From Acidobacteriota bacterium (GTDB taxonomy: Bacteria; Acidobacteriota; Terriglobia; Acidiferrales; UBA7541): a stretch of 64,000 bases of DNA. Under the pieces are notes generated by a model. That model made no database searches. It had not been told where the DNA came from and saw nothing but the letters and a program-made list of their open reading frames with translations. Shown in pieces: positions 1-8,440 of the stretch (positions are counted from its first letter, which is position 1; every line of letters begins with the position of its first letter). Position numbers and translations under genes: made by a program. The stretch lies in assembly GCA_003165465.1 (NCBI GenBank), contig PLUM01000101.1, forward strand, positions 21,813-85,812, given 5' to 3'.

Positions 1-978
1 GGGGCCATGCGAGCTGCGGGCGGTCCGCTTACGGTTCCCAAGCTCCAACAAAGCGTAAACTTGACGAAGGGAATGATTGATAAAATTTTGAAGTTCTTGC
101 TGACGGAATCGCCAGCACCAATTCAAAAGGCCGACTCCGGCTATGTGCTAAATCCTGTGCGCTGGCAGATGCCGGTTGAACGAATTGAAAGGATTACGAA
201 CCTGCGGCGGGGAGAGCAGGAGCGCATGAAAGCTTACATGGACACCGAAGACTGCCTGATGCAGTTTTTGGCGGAGGAGCTCAATGACCCGAACGGCGAA
301 CCTTGTGGCAAGTGCGTGAGCTGTGCAGGTCATCTTTTATCAGAAGAGTATCCGGCGCACCTTGCGCAGGAAGCGGCGAGCTTCCTAGGACGTCTAGAAA
401 ATCCGATCGAGCCGCGAAAGCAGTGGCCGCGTGGATTGGCCCGTCCGGATATGCGTGGGAAAATCACGCCGGAACATCAGGCCATGGAAGGGCGCGCACT
501 GTGCCGGTGGGGCGATCCGGGCTTGGGTGAACTCGTGCGAAGAGGTAAGCAGCATGGTCAGCAATTTGACGAGCAGCTTGTCGACGCTGCCGTTCGCTTG
601 ATCAGAGATCGCTGGAATCCAGTTCCGGCGCCGATCTGGGTCACCTGCGTGCCGTCGAGACGGCATCTGACCCTTGTCCCGGATTTCGCTCGGCGTCTTG
701 CGCACAAGCTCGGGGTTCCATTTTTGGAATGCATCCGCAAGGTTCATGACACCGAACCTCAAAAGACTCGGGCTAACAGTTTCCAGCAGACTCAAAATCT
801 TGCTGGGGCGTTTGCTGTCGATGCGGCTGGAGTCCGAACAGAGCCGGTTCTTTTGGTCGATGACATGGTCGATTCCCGATGGACGTTTACTGTGCTAGCT
901 TTGTTGCTACGCCAGGCTGGAAGTGGACCGGTCTATCCGTTTGCTTTAGCGGACACTTCTTCGGCAGATGGTGACTAG
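1..978 (+). CDS. RecQ-like helicase C-terminal part (zinc-binding + winged helix) fused to a phosphoribosyltransferase domain; truncated by window start
   Basis: Frame open to the left edge; C-X16-C-X2-C-X2-C cluster (CLMQFLAEELNDPNGEPCGKCVSC) typical of RecQ; C-terminal PRPP-loop-like VLLVDDMVDSRWT. Confidence 0.75.
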   Translation, partial: GAMRAAGGPLTVPKLQQSVNLTKGMIDKILKFLLTESPAPIQKADSGYVLNPVRWQMPVERIERITNLRRGEQERMKAYMDTEDCLMQFLAEELNDPNGEPCGKCVSCAGHLLSEEYPAHLAQEAASFLGRLENPIEPRKQWPRGLARPDMRGKITPEHQAMEGRALCRWGDPGLGELVRRGKQHGQQFDEQLVDAAVRLIRDRWNPVPAPIWVTCVPSRRHLTLVPDFARRLAHKLGVPFLECIRKVHDTEPQKTRANSFQQTQNLAGAFAVDAAGVRTEPVLLVDDMVDSRWTFTVLALLLRQAGSGPVYPFALADTSSADGD

Positions 979-2323
979 TGAGGTTGGATTGCAAACGACT
1001 CTGACGGCAGACACGCAAGCAGTTCTTCTCCTTTGCGGCGAGCTTGGACAAAGGGGCGGCAATGGCTTGAAGCCACTTGGACTGCGGCAGTACAACGCGC
1101 TGGCGTCGTGGCTAAAAGCCGAGGGGCTGCGGCCCGGAGACCTACTGAGTTCCGAAGGCCGAATGAGGCTCGCCAATATTGAGGTGCGGGAGGTCAACTC
1201 CGATCGTGTCGCACCGCTGCTTGATCGCGGTGCTGCGCTAGCCCTGGTTACAGAGAAGTGGGAAAGAAGCGGTCTTTGGATCATCAGTCGAAGCGATTCG
1301 TGTTATCCGGAACGTCTTAAAAGATATTTAGGGCAGTCTGCCCCGCCTCTTCTCTATGGGGTCGGCTCCACGAGCCTGCTCAACCGTGGCGGCCTCGTCG
1401 TCGTTGGGTCCCGCGACCGATCAGAAGAGGACGGAGAGTTCGCGCGCCGGGTTGGTGAGCATTGTGCGAAGGAAGGCATCGCAATTATTTCCGGGGCCGC
1501 CAAGGGAATTGACCGCGACGCGATGTCCGGTGCGCTTGAGTTTGACGGATGGGTTTTGGGAGTTCTTGCGGAAGGCTTGGCGAAGACAGCCACTTCGGGG
1601 CAGTACCGCTCGGGCCTCGTGAGTGATCGTTTGACTCTGGTGTCCCCTTACGACCCGGATTCAAGGTGGTTCGCTTACACGGCTATGGATCGGAATAAGC
1701 TGCTCTATGGGTTGAGTGATGCCGCTCTGGTAGTCGCAAGCTCAGCCGACAGTGGAGGTACATGGGCAGGGGCCTCCGAGGCGCTTCAGCACGGCCGCGT
1801 GAAAGTGTTCGTCAAGTCCTCTGGAACCGTAGCGCCGGGGAATCACAAATTGCTACGAATGGGAGGCATCCCGTTTCCTGCGGAGCCGTGGGAGAATCTT
1901 CGGGCCTTATTCACTGCACCGGAGCCGAAGAATGGGCAGTTGTTTTCTCCGACAGGCCAGCAGCCCCCTCCAATGGAAGAGCATATTGACCTAGTGGTCG
2001 AAGCGGTCAACGGGAATCCTGTCTCAGCGGAACAAAGCGCTAGCGCAGCGGTTCCGTCGTTATCTGATACGGTCCAGCCGACAGAAGAAACAACGCCACC
2101 CTCCACGGCCGAGCGATGCTGCGACGACTACCATCTTTTCATAGAAAAGATGTCGGCCCTACTTAGCGAACCTCAAACCGCGGAATGGCTCGCGGACAAG
2201 ATGTGCGTACGCGCCGCGCAAATCAAAGATTGGCTTGCTCGGGGGGTGTGCGAAGGACGCATCACTAAGCAGAAAAGGCCCGTTCGATACGTCGCCCAAT
2301 CTCGCACCCTCTTTACCGAGTGA
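968..2323 (+). CDS. DprA/Smf-like DNA-processing protein with C-terminal winged-helix-like extension
   Basis: VVVGSRDRSEEDGEFARRVGEHCAKEGIAIISGAAKGIDRDAMSGAL resembles the DprA Rossmann core; 11-bp overlap with upstream gene. Confidence 0.8.
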   Translation: MVTSEVGLQTTLTADTQAVLLLCGELGQRGGNGLKPLGLRQYNALASWLKAEGLRPGDLLSSEGRMRLANIEVREVNSDRVAPLLDRGAALALVTEKWERSGLWIISRSDSCYPERLKRYLGQSAPPLLYGVGSTSLLNRGGLVVVGSRDRSEEDGEFARRVGEHCAKEGIAIISGAAKGIDRDAMSGALEFDGWVLGVLAEGLAKTATSGQYRSGLVSDRLTLVSPYDPDSRWFAYTAMDRNKLLYGLSDAALVVASSADSGGTWAGASEALQHGRVKVFVKSSGTVAPGNHKLLRMGGIPFPAEPWENLRALFTAPEPKNGQLFSPTGQQPPPMEEHIDLVVEAVNGNPVSAEQSASAAVPSLSDTVQPTEETTPPSTAERCCDDYHLFIEKMSALLSEPQTAEWLADKMCVRAAQIKDWLARGVCEGRITKQKRPVRYVAQSRTLFTE

Positions 2324-2499
2324 ATCATCAAAACAGGCGGGTTCGTTGAAGCAACGCATTGCCCCACTCTCCGGGGTCCGTGGGCGTTGTTCGCTTTCAG
2401 GATAAATGATCTGATCTGAAACGCGATTGCAGAGAGCCTGCATTCCAATTGGGCGAATCACAGCGCACTCGAAAACTGGCTCGCATCGCGTCTGTGAAG

Positions 2500-4014
2500 T
2501 TATTTCGCGGAAGATCCGTTCGCGCCAAACTTCATCGCTAGATCGACCAGCGTGCGCACAGCCACGCCCGTGGCGCCCTTGGCGTTCCAGGGCTTTACGT
2601 CGTCCTGCCAGGCTGTGCCGGCGATGTCGAGGTGAATCCACGGGGTGTCTCCGGTGAATTCTTTGATGAACATGGCTGCCGCGCTTGCGCCGCCGCCTTT
2701 GGTGTTGCTGGTGTTTTGGATGTCGGCGATGGGGCTTTTGATGAATTCGCGGTAGTCGTCGTCGACGGGCAGGGGCCACATTTTTTCGCCGGCCACTTTG
2801 GAGCTGGCGAGGAGCTGGTCGGTGAAGGCCTGGTCGGAGCCGAACACGCCGACGTTTACGTTGGAGAGCGCGACGACGACTGCGCCGGTGAGCGTGGCGG
2901 CGTCGATCAGGTGCGTGCAGCCGAGCTGCCTGGCGTAGGCGATGCCGTCGGCCAGGATCAGGCGGCCCTCGGCGTCCGTGTTGATGACCTCGATGGTTTT
3001 TCCGGACATGGAGGTTTGAATGTCGCCGGGCTTTTGCGCGCGGCCGCCGGGCATGTTTTCCGTGGAAGGGACGACGGCGACGATTTTGCATTGCGGCTTC
3101 AGGACCGAGATCGCGCGCATCACGCCGATCATGGCCGCGCCGCCGCACATGTCGTACTTCATCTTCTCCATGTCGTTCGACGGCTTGATGGAAATTCCGC
3201 CAGTGTCAAACGTGATAGCTTTTCCCACGAGGCCCAGAACAGGCGCGGCGGGATTCCATTTTTCGGGCGTGTAGGTGATGACGATCATGCGGGGAGGCTC
3301 GGCGCTGCCCTGCGCGACGGAAAGCAGCGCGCCCATTTTCAATTCCGCGATTTTTTTCTCGTCGAGGATTTCCACGGCGAGGCCCCCCTCGCGCGCCATG
3401 GCGGCGGCCTTGTCGGCCAACATGCGCGGCGTCAGCAGGTTGGACGGCTCGTTGCCCAAGTCGCGCGCAAAATTCTGCGATTCGGCGATGACGCGCCCGC
3501 GCGCGAGGCCCATGTCGGCGTCGGCGCGCGAGGATTCGTCCCACCCGGCGAGCGCGGCGGCCGTGATTTCGTTGCCGGGCTTTTTGTCCGTCTTGTATTT
3601 GTCGTAGTCGAAATTCGCGAGGATCATGCCTTCGACGACGGCCTGCGCCACGGCGGCGGTGCGGTCGTTCTCGCGCACGAGGAACGTCACGCGCTTCACG
3701 CCGCGCGACTTCAGCGACCGAACCGCCGCCCCGGCCAGCCGGCGAAGCTCGGCCGTGCCGCATTTGCCTTTCTTGCCCGCGCCCAGGACCAGCAGGCGCT
3801 GCGCGGCCAGCCCCGCCGGGTAATACACGAGGGTCGATTCCAGCATTTTGCCGGTCAGTTCGCCGGACGCGGCCAGTTTCCCCAGTGCGCCGCCCACGGC
3901 CTCGTCGAGCTGAAGGAGAATGCCGTCCACGGGCTTTTCCTGCTCGAACGCGTAGGTCACGAGCGCGTCGGTTTCGATTGTGGCGACTGCGCGAGTATCG
4001 ACCATGATTTCCAT
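2500..4014 (-). CDS. pepA: Leucyl aminopeptidase (M17)
   Basis: NTDAEGRLILADGIAYA signature; start chosen at MEIMVDTRAV. Confidence 0.93.
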   Translation of the reverse strand: MEIMVDTRAVATIETDALVTYAFEQEKPVDGILLQLDEAVGGALGKLAASGELTGKMLESTLVYYPAGLAAQRLLVLGAGKKGKCGTAELRRLAGAAVRSLKSRGVKRVTFLVRENDRTAAVAQAVVEGMILANFDYDKYKTDKKPGNEITAAALAGWDESSRADADMGLARGRVIAESQNFARDLGNEPSNLLTPRMLADKAAAMAREGGLAVEILDEKKIAELKMGALLSVAQGSAEPPRMIVITYTPEKWNPAAPVLGLVGKAITFDTGGISIKPSNDMEKMKYDMCGGAAMIGVMRAISVLKPQCKIVAVVPSTENMPGGRAQKPGDIQTSMSGKTIEVINTDAEGRLILADGIAYARQLGCTHLIDAATLTGAVVVALSNVNVGVFGSDQAFTDQLLASSKVAGEKMWPLPVDDDYREFIKSPIADIQNTSNTKGGGASAAAMFIKEFTGDTPWIHLDIAGTAWQDDVKPWNAKGATGVAVRTLVDLAMKFGANGSSAK

Positions 4015-4184
4015 AAGTCCTCTTCCGTGAATGAGATGGCGCGGCCCGCGAAAAGGGCTGCGCGAAAAATTCAAAGTACTGCAATCCACCCGTAACGCAA
4101 TTCCGGTCTATTGTTTCGTGCCTGTCGCTCAACGATTCCGTCGGAAGCGCGACTGGTCGGCGAGTCGCTGGCATACGGATCGGC

Positions 4185-4212
4185 GTAGGCGCACGGCATG
4201 CCGTGCCCCTAC
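4185..4212. repeat. REP-like palindrome GTAGGCGCACGGCATGCCGTGCCCCTAC
   Basis: Near-perfect 28-bp palindrome bounded by GTAG/CTAC. Confidence 0.7.
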
Positions 4213-4244
4213 GATTGCGACGCGCCTTGCCGGTCCGGTTAACG

Positions 4245-4312
4245 ATCAGTGACCTGCCGGTCAACCATCCAGTGGCCTGCCGGTCAACGATCCAGTGACC
4301 TGCCGGTCAACG
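4245..4312. repeat. Three tandem copies of a 22-23 bp unit (atccagtgRcctgccggtcaacS)
   Basis: Direct reading; the last copy overlaps the smpB stop codon. Confidence 0.85.
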
Positions 4313-4795
4313 ACGACTAAACTTGCGCATGGCGTCGCCGACTTCGCGTTTCGCCTCTTTATCTTTTTCCGTTTGGCGGCGATCCCACTTCTTTTTGCCC
4401 TGGGCGAGCGCCAGTTCGCATTTGGCGATGCCTTCGCGGAAGTAAATCCGCAGCGGAATGAGCGTCAGGCCCTTGTCGTCCAGTTTTCGTTCCAGCTTGC
4501 CAATTTGTTCCTTGCGCAGGAGCAGCTTTCTAGACCGGAGGGGCCCGTGGTTGTACGGCCCGCCGGGAAGATATTCGCCAATATGGAAATTCACCAGCCA
4601 GACCTCGCCGCGGCGAATCAAGCCGTAGGCTTCGCGCAGGTTGGCCTTGCCGTCGCGCAGGGATTTAACTTCGGTGCCAAGCAACACCATGCCGGCTTCC
4701 AGCTTCTCAAGGATATGGTAGTTGTAGGAGGCGGCGCGGTTTTGAGCCACGACCGACTCCTCGGATTTTTCCTGCTTTTTGGGCGGTTTAGCCAC
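4307..4795 (-). CDS. smpB: SsrA-binding protein
   Basis: Full-length SmpB-like sequence (NRAASYNYHILEKLEAGMVLLGTEVKSLRDGKANL...). Confidence 0.96.
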   Translation of the reverse strand: MAKPPKKQEKSEESVVAQNRAASYNYHILEKLEAGMVLLGTEVKSLRDGKANLREAYGLIRRGEVWLVNFHIGEYLPGGPYNHGPLRSRKLLLRKEQIGKLERKLDDKGLTLIPLRIYFREGIAKCELALAQGKKKWDRRQTEKDKEAKREVGDAMRKFSRR

Positions 4796-4920
4796 AGCCA
4801 GCTATCTTAGCCGCGGGCTGTTGCCGGAAGCAAGGAAACACCTTGTTCAGTGTCATACCTTGTTCAGGTTTTAAGCGGGTGCTAGACTGGCTCGATGAAA
4901 CAGTCCCGAATGGAGCGTCC

Positions 4921-7197
4921 ATGAACGTCCGGAAATTGTGCGGGATCGCCGTGGTGTCGGCGGCCATGCTCCTTGCGGGGTGCCCCAAGGGCAACCAGGA
5001 GGGCAACGCGGGCGCGAAAGCGGAGTCGTTGAAAGATTACGACACCGCGCTCGACTACTACAATAAGGCGCTCCAATCCTCGCCCAATAATACGGAATTC
5101 AAGCTGAAGGCCGCGCGGGTCCGTTTTGAAGCCGCGCAATGGCATGTGGGCCAGGGACGCCGCTTGCGGGACCAGGGCAGCCTGGAGCTGGCGCTGGCGG
5201 AGTTCCGCAAAGCCACGATGATCGACCCGTCCAGCGCCGTGTCCCAGCAGGAATTGAAAGCCACGATGGACGCGATAGACGCGAAGCAAGGGACCGCGCA
5301 AAATGCGGCGGCATCCGCCGCGGCCGCCGCGGCCTCGGATGAGCCAAAGCTCATGTCCGGGCCGCCCCGGATTCAGCCACTATCGCGAGCGCCGATCACG
5401 ATGAAAGCCACGAACGACTCGAAGGCGGTTTTCGACGCCATCGGGAAGCTGGCCGGGCTGACCGTTATTTTCGATCCGGATTTCACTTCCCGGCGCATTT
5501 CCATCGAGCTTGGCAATGTGACGCTCGAGCAGGCTCTAAACATCGCGGCGCTGGAGAGCAAGGCGTTCTGGCGTCCCGTGACGTCCAACATTATTTTCGT
5601 TGTCCCGGACCAGCCACAAAAGCGCAAGGATTACGAGGAAGAGATCGTTAAGACATTTTATCTGCGCAACACCGTGCTGCCGCAGGAACTCACCGAAATC
5701 GTGACCAGCATCCGGCAGCTGCTCGACTTGCGGCGCGTGCAGCAGATCAACGCGCAGAACGCCATCGTGATCCGCGACACTCCGGATCGCATCCTGCTTG
5801 CGGGAAAAATCATCGACGACATCGACCGCGCAAAGCCGGAAGTCGTGATTCAAGTGGCGGTCATGGAAGCGCGGCGCGACCGCATGAGGAACATCGGGAT
5901 TACGCCGCCGACGAGCATCACGGCGTCATTCGCGAACCCCGGCACGACGAGCACGAGCACGAACCCTTCGACGTCGTCAACATCGACATCCACGGGCGGC
6001 GCGGCCACCATCAGCCAACTAATCAGCGATCCGCATATTTTTACCAACGGATACAGCCTGACGGTGCCGGGCGCCACGGCGTCCTTCCTGATGACGGACA
6101 CCTCGACACAAATCCTGGACGATCCGGAAATTCGCGTGGTCGATGGACAGACCGCCAAACTTCGCATCGGCGACCGCATTCCCGTCGCCACCGGAAGTTT
6201 CCAGGCCGGAATCGGAATCGGCGCAACCGGGGTCGGAGCGGGCGCCATCAATCCGCTGGTGAACACGCAGTTTCAATATCTCGATGTTGGCGTGAACGTG
6301 GACGTCACGCCGCGCATCCATCCGGACCGCGAAATCAGCATGAAGGTAAACATCGTGGTTTCGTCGCAGACCGGCTCGACGAATATTGGCGGGATCAACC
6401 AGCCGATCATCAGCCAGCGCAGCATCGAGCACGACATTCGGCTCAAGGACGGCGAAGTCAATGTTCTGGGCGGACTGATCGAACAGACCGACACGAATGC
6501 GATCAACGGAATACCGGGCCTGGCGAAAATTCCCTTCTTCAGAAATTTCTTTTCCAGCAGCACGGTGGATCACGAAAAAGACGAAATCCTGATCGTGCTG
6601 ATTCCGCACATCGTGCGTTTGCCGTCGATCACGGCGGAAAACTTGCGCAGCATTTCGTCCGGAACGGACACGAACGCCGAAGTCCGGTTGCAGGATGTCA
6701 TGCTTTCGCCCGAGACTCCGAAACCGCAGGCTGGGCCGGTTCCGGCTGCCGCGCCGCCGCAGGTGAATCCGCCTGCTGCGCAAAGCGCGGCACTTAAATT
6801 CGAGCCTGAAATGGCTGCAATGAAAGTCGGAGAGACCGCCATTCTCGGCGTGGTGGTTCAAAACGTGCAGGACCTGTATTCCGTCCCGATTCTCGTGCAG
6901 TTCAACCCGGCGGTCATTTCGGTCGAGGACGTTCGCCAGGGCGGATTCCTCTCGGGCGGAACGCAGGACGTCGCCATCGTGGAGCGGGTGGATAAGGAAC
7001 GCGGGCAGGCCATCATCTCGGCCACGCGCATGCCGAACACGCCGGGAGTGAGCGGGTCGGGCACGCTGGTGGGGATCGTGGTCAAGGCCATTGCTCCCGG
7101 GAATTCGCAGCTTACGATCGTGCAGGTGAACGCAAAAAATTCGCAACAGCGCCCGATTCAGGTGGTTACCAGCGAGGCCACCGTCCGGGTCCAATAG
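4921..7197 (+). CDS. Secretin (GspD/PilQ-type) lipoprotein with N-terminal TPR-like region and C-terminal cohesin-like domain
   Basis: Lipobox LLAGC; TPR-like N-terminus; secretin core VLGGLIEQTDTNAINGIPGLAKIPFFRNFF; C-terminal beta domain (LKFEPEMAAMKVGETAILGVVVQNVQDLYSVPILVQFNP). Confidence 0.88.
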   Translation: MNVRKLCGIAVVSAAMLLAGCPKGNQEGNAGAKAESLKDYDTALDYYNKALQSSPNNTEFKLKAARVRFEAAQWHVGQGRRLRDQGSLELALAEFRKATMIDPSSAVSQQELKATMDAIDAKQGTAQNAAASAAAAAASDEPKLMSGPPRIQPLSRAPITMKATNDSKAVFDAIGKLAGLTVIFDPDFTSRRISIELGNVTLEQALNIAALESKAFWRPVTSNIIFVVPDQPQKRKDYEEEIVKTFYLRNTVLPQELTEIVTSIRQLLDLRRVQQINAQNAIVIRDTPDRILLAGKIIDDIDRAKPEVVIQVAVMEARRDRMRNIGITPPTSITASFANPGTTSTSTNPSTSSTSTSTGGAATISQLISDPHIFTNGYSLTVPGATASFLMTDTSTQILDDPEIRVVDGQTAKLRIGDRIPVATGSFQAGIGIGATGVGAGAINPLVNTQFQYLDVGVNVDVTPRIHPDREISMKVNIVVSSQTGSTNIGGINQPIISQRSIEHDIRLKDGEVNVLGGLIEQTDTNAINGIPGLAKIPFFRNFFSSSTVDHEKDEILIVLIPHIVRLPSITAENLRSISSGTDTNAEVRLQDVMLSPETPKPQAGPVPAAAPPQVNPPAAQSAALKFEPEMAAMKVGETAILGVVVQNVQDLYSVPILVQFNPAVISVEDVRQGGFLSGGTQDVAIVERVDKERGQAIISATRMPNTPGVSGSGTLVGIVVKAIAPGNSQLTIVQVNAKNSQQRPIQVVTSEATVRVQ

Positions 7198-7242
7198 AAA
7201 GCCCAATAAATTAAGAGAGCAAACATAAGAGGGCCAGTTCAG

Positions 7243-7875
7243 ATGCGCCGACAGAATTCAATCCCGCGCGCCGCAAGAAACAGGATGGCGGGATTGACCT
7301 TGATCGAACTCATTCTCACATGCGGGATACTGCTGGTTCTTTCCGCCGCGGCGATTCCCCTGTTTCGAATGACGATCCAGCGCCGGAAAGAATCGGAGTT
7401 GCGCTACGATTTGCGACAGATGCGCGATGCCATCGATCGCTACAAGGATGACGCGGATAAAAACCTGATTCGCACGGAAGTCGGCAGCCAGAATTATCCG
7501 CCCGATCTGCAAACTCTGGTCGATGGCGTAATGGTGAGCGCCGTTGGAAGCGGGGCGGGCGGCGTCAGCGCAGCGGCGCTGGCCGGAGCCAGCGGTACAG
7601 GCCAGTTTGGATCGATGGGAACGTCGCAATCGGGACCGGCGGGCGGCGCTTCACAGCTTGGCTCCGCGCTCGGCCAAGGCATGTCGAGCACAACGAGCAA
7701 AGTGCGCTACCTGCGGAAAATTCCGGTGGACCCGATGACGGGAAAAGCCGATTGGGGTTTGCGCTCCGTGCAGGATGATCCGGATTCCAGCAGTTGGGGC
7801 GGGCACAATGTGTTCGACGTGTATTCCGAATCCCAGGCGACGGCGATAGACGAAACAAAGTACTCCGACTGGTAA
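7243..7875 (+). CDS. Type II secretion/type IV pilus pseudopilin
   Basis: Prepilin motif MAGLTLIELILTCGILLVLSAAAIP. Confidence 0.88.
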   Translation: MRRQNSIPRAARNRMAGLTLIELILTCGILLVLSAAAIPLFRMTIQRRKESELRYDLRQMRDAIDRYKDDADKNLIRTEVGSQNYPPDLQTLVDGVMVSAVGSGAGGVSAAALAGASGTGQFGSMGTSQSGPAGGASQLGSALGQGMSSTTSKVRYLRKIPVDPMTGKADWGLRSVQDDPDSSSWGGHNVFDVYSESQATAIDETKYSDW

Positions 7876-7882
7876 CTCACGA

Positions 7883-8341
7883 ATGAAATTCTCGCACATC
7901 GCGCCTTTCCCTACCCGAACCTTGCGGCGGTGCGCTCCGTCCGCGCGGCGCGGCTTTCGTGCGGCGGGATTCACGCTGATCGAAATGCTGATCGTCATCA
8001 CAATTATTTTGATCCTGGCGGGCATGGCGGCGGTGCGATATGAGAATTCGGTCCTGCGCGCGAAGGAAGCCACGCTCAAAACAGACCTGTTCATCATGAG
8101 AAACGCGATCCAGCAGTACACGCTCGACAAACAGGCCGGGCCGTCGTCGCTCGAAGATTTGGCTCAGTCAAAATATATTTCCGGAGTGCCAACCGACCCG
8201 ATTACTCGCAACAAGGATTGGCAGGCGGACTCCGAACCGGTGCTGCTCAGCCCCTTGCAGACCACGCCGGGGATTACCGACGTCCATTCCAGCTCCGCGC
8301 AAGTTTCTCCATTTGAGAACACGCCTTACAATACCTGGTAG
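7883..8341 (+). CDS. GspG-like pseudopilin
   Basis: GFTLIEMLIVITIILILAGMA; PTDPITRNKDW C-terminal region. Confidence 0.88.
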   Translation: MKFSHIAPFPTRTLRRCAPSARRGFRAAGFTLIEMLIVITIILILAGMAAVRYENSVLRAKEATLKTDLFIMRNAIQQYTLDKQAGPSSLEDLAQSKYISGVPTDPITRNKDWQADSEPVLLSPLQTTPGITDVHSSSAQVSPFENTPYNTW

Positions 8342-8416
8342 CACAGGCTTCAGCCTGTGTGGTTTTGATTTGTGGCAAGCGAAAGTCAAAAGAACACAGG
8401 CTGAAGCCTGTGCTAC
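8338..8416. repeat. BIME-like inverted REP pair, family 1 (GTAGCACAGGCTTCAGCCTGTG ... CACAGGCTGAAGCCTGTGCTAC)
   Basis: Two hairpins in inverted orientation, each with GTAG 5' of the stem. Confidence 0.92.
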
Positions 8417-8440
8417 TGAAAACCGCCGAACCAATACGAA

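Noticed and set aside
2632-4095. 487-aa plus-strand ORF
   Set aside because: Shadow ORF antisense to pepA, which has clear M17 signatures.
6019-7206. 395-aa minus-strand ORF
   Set aside because: Antisense to the secretin gene; no coherent protein features.
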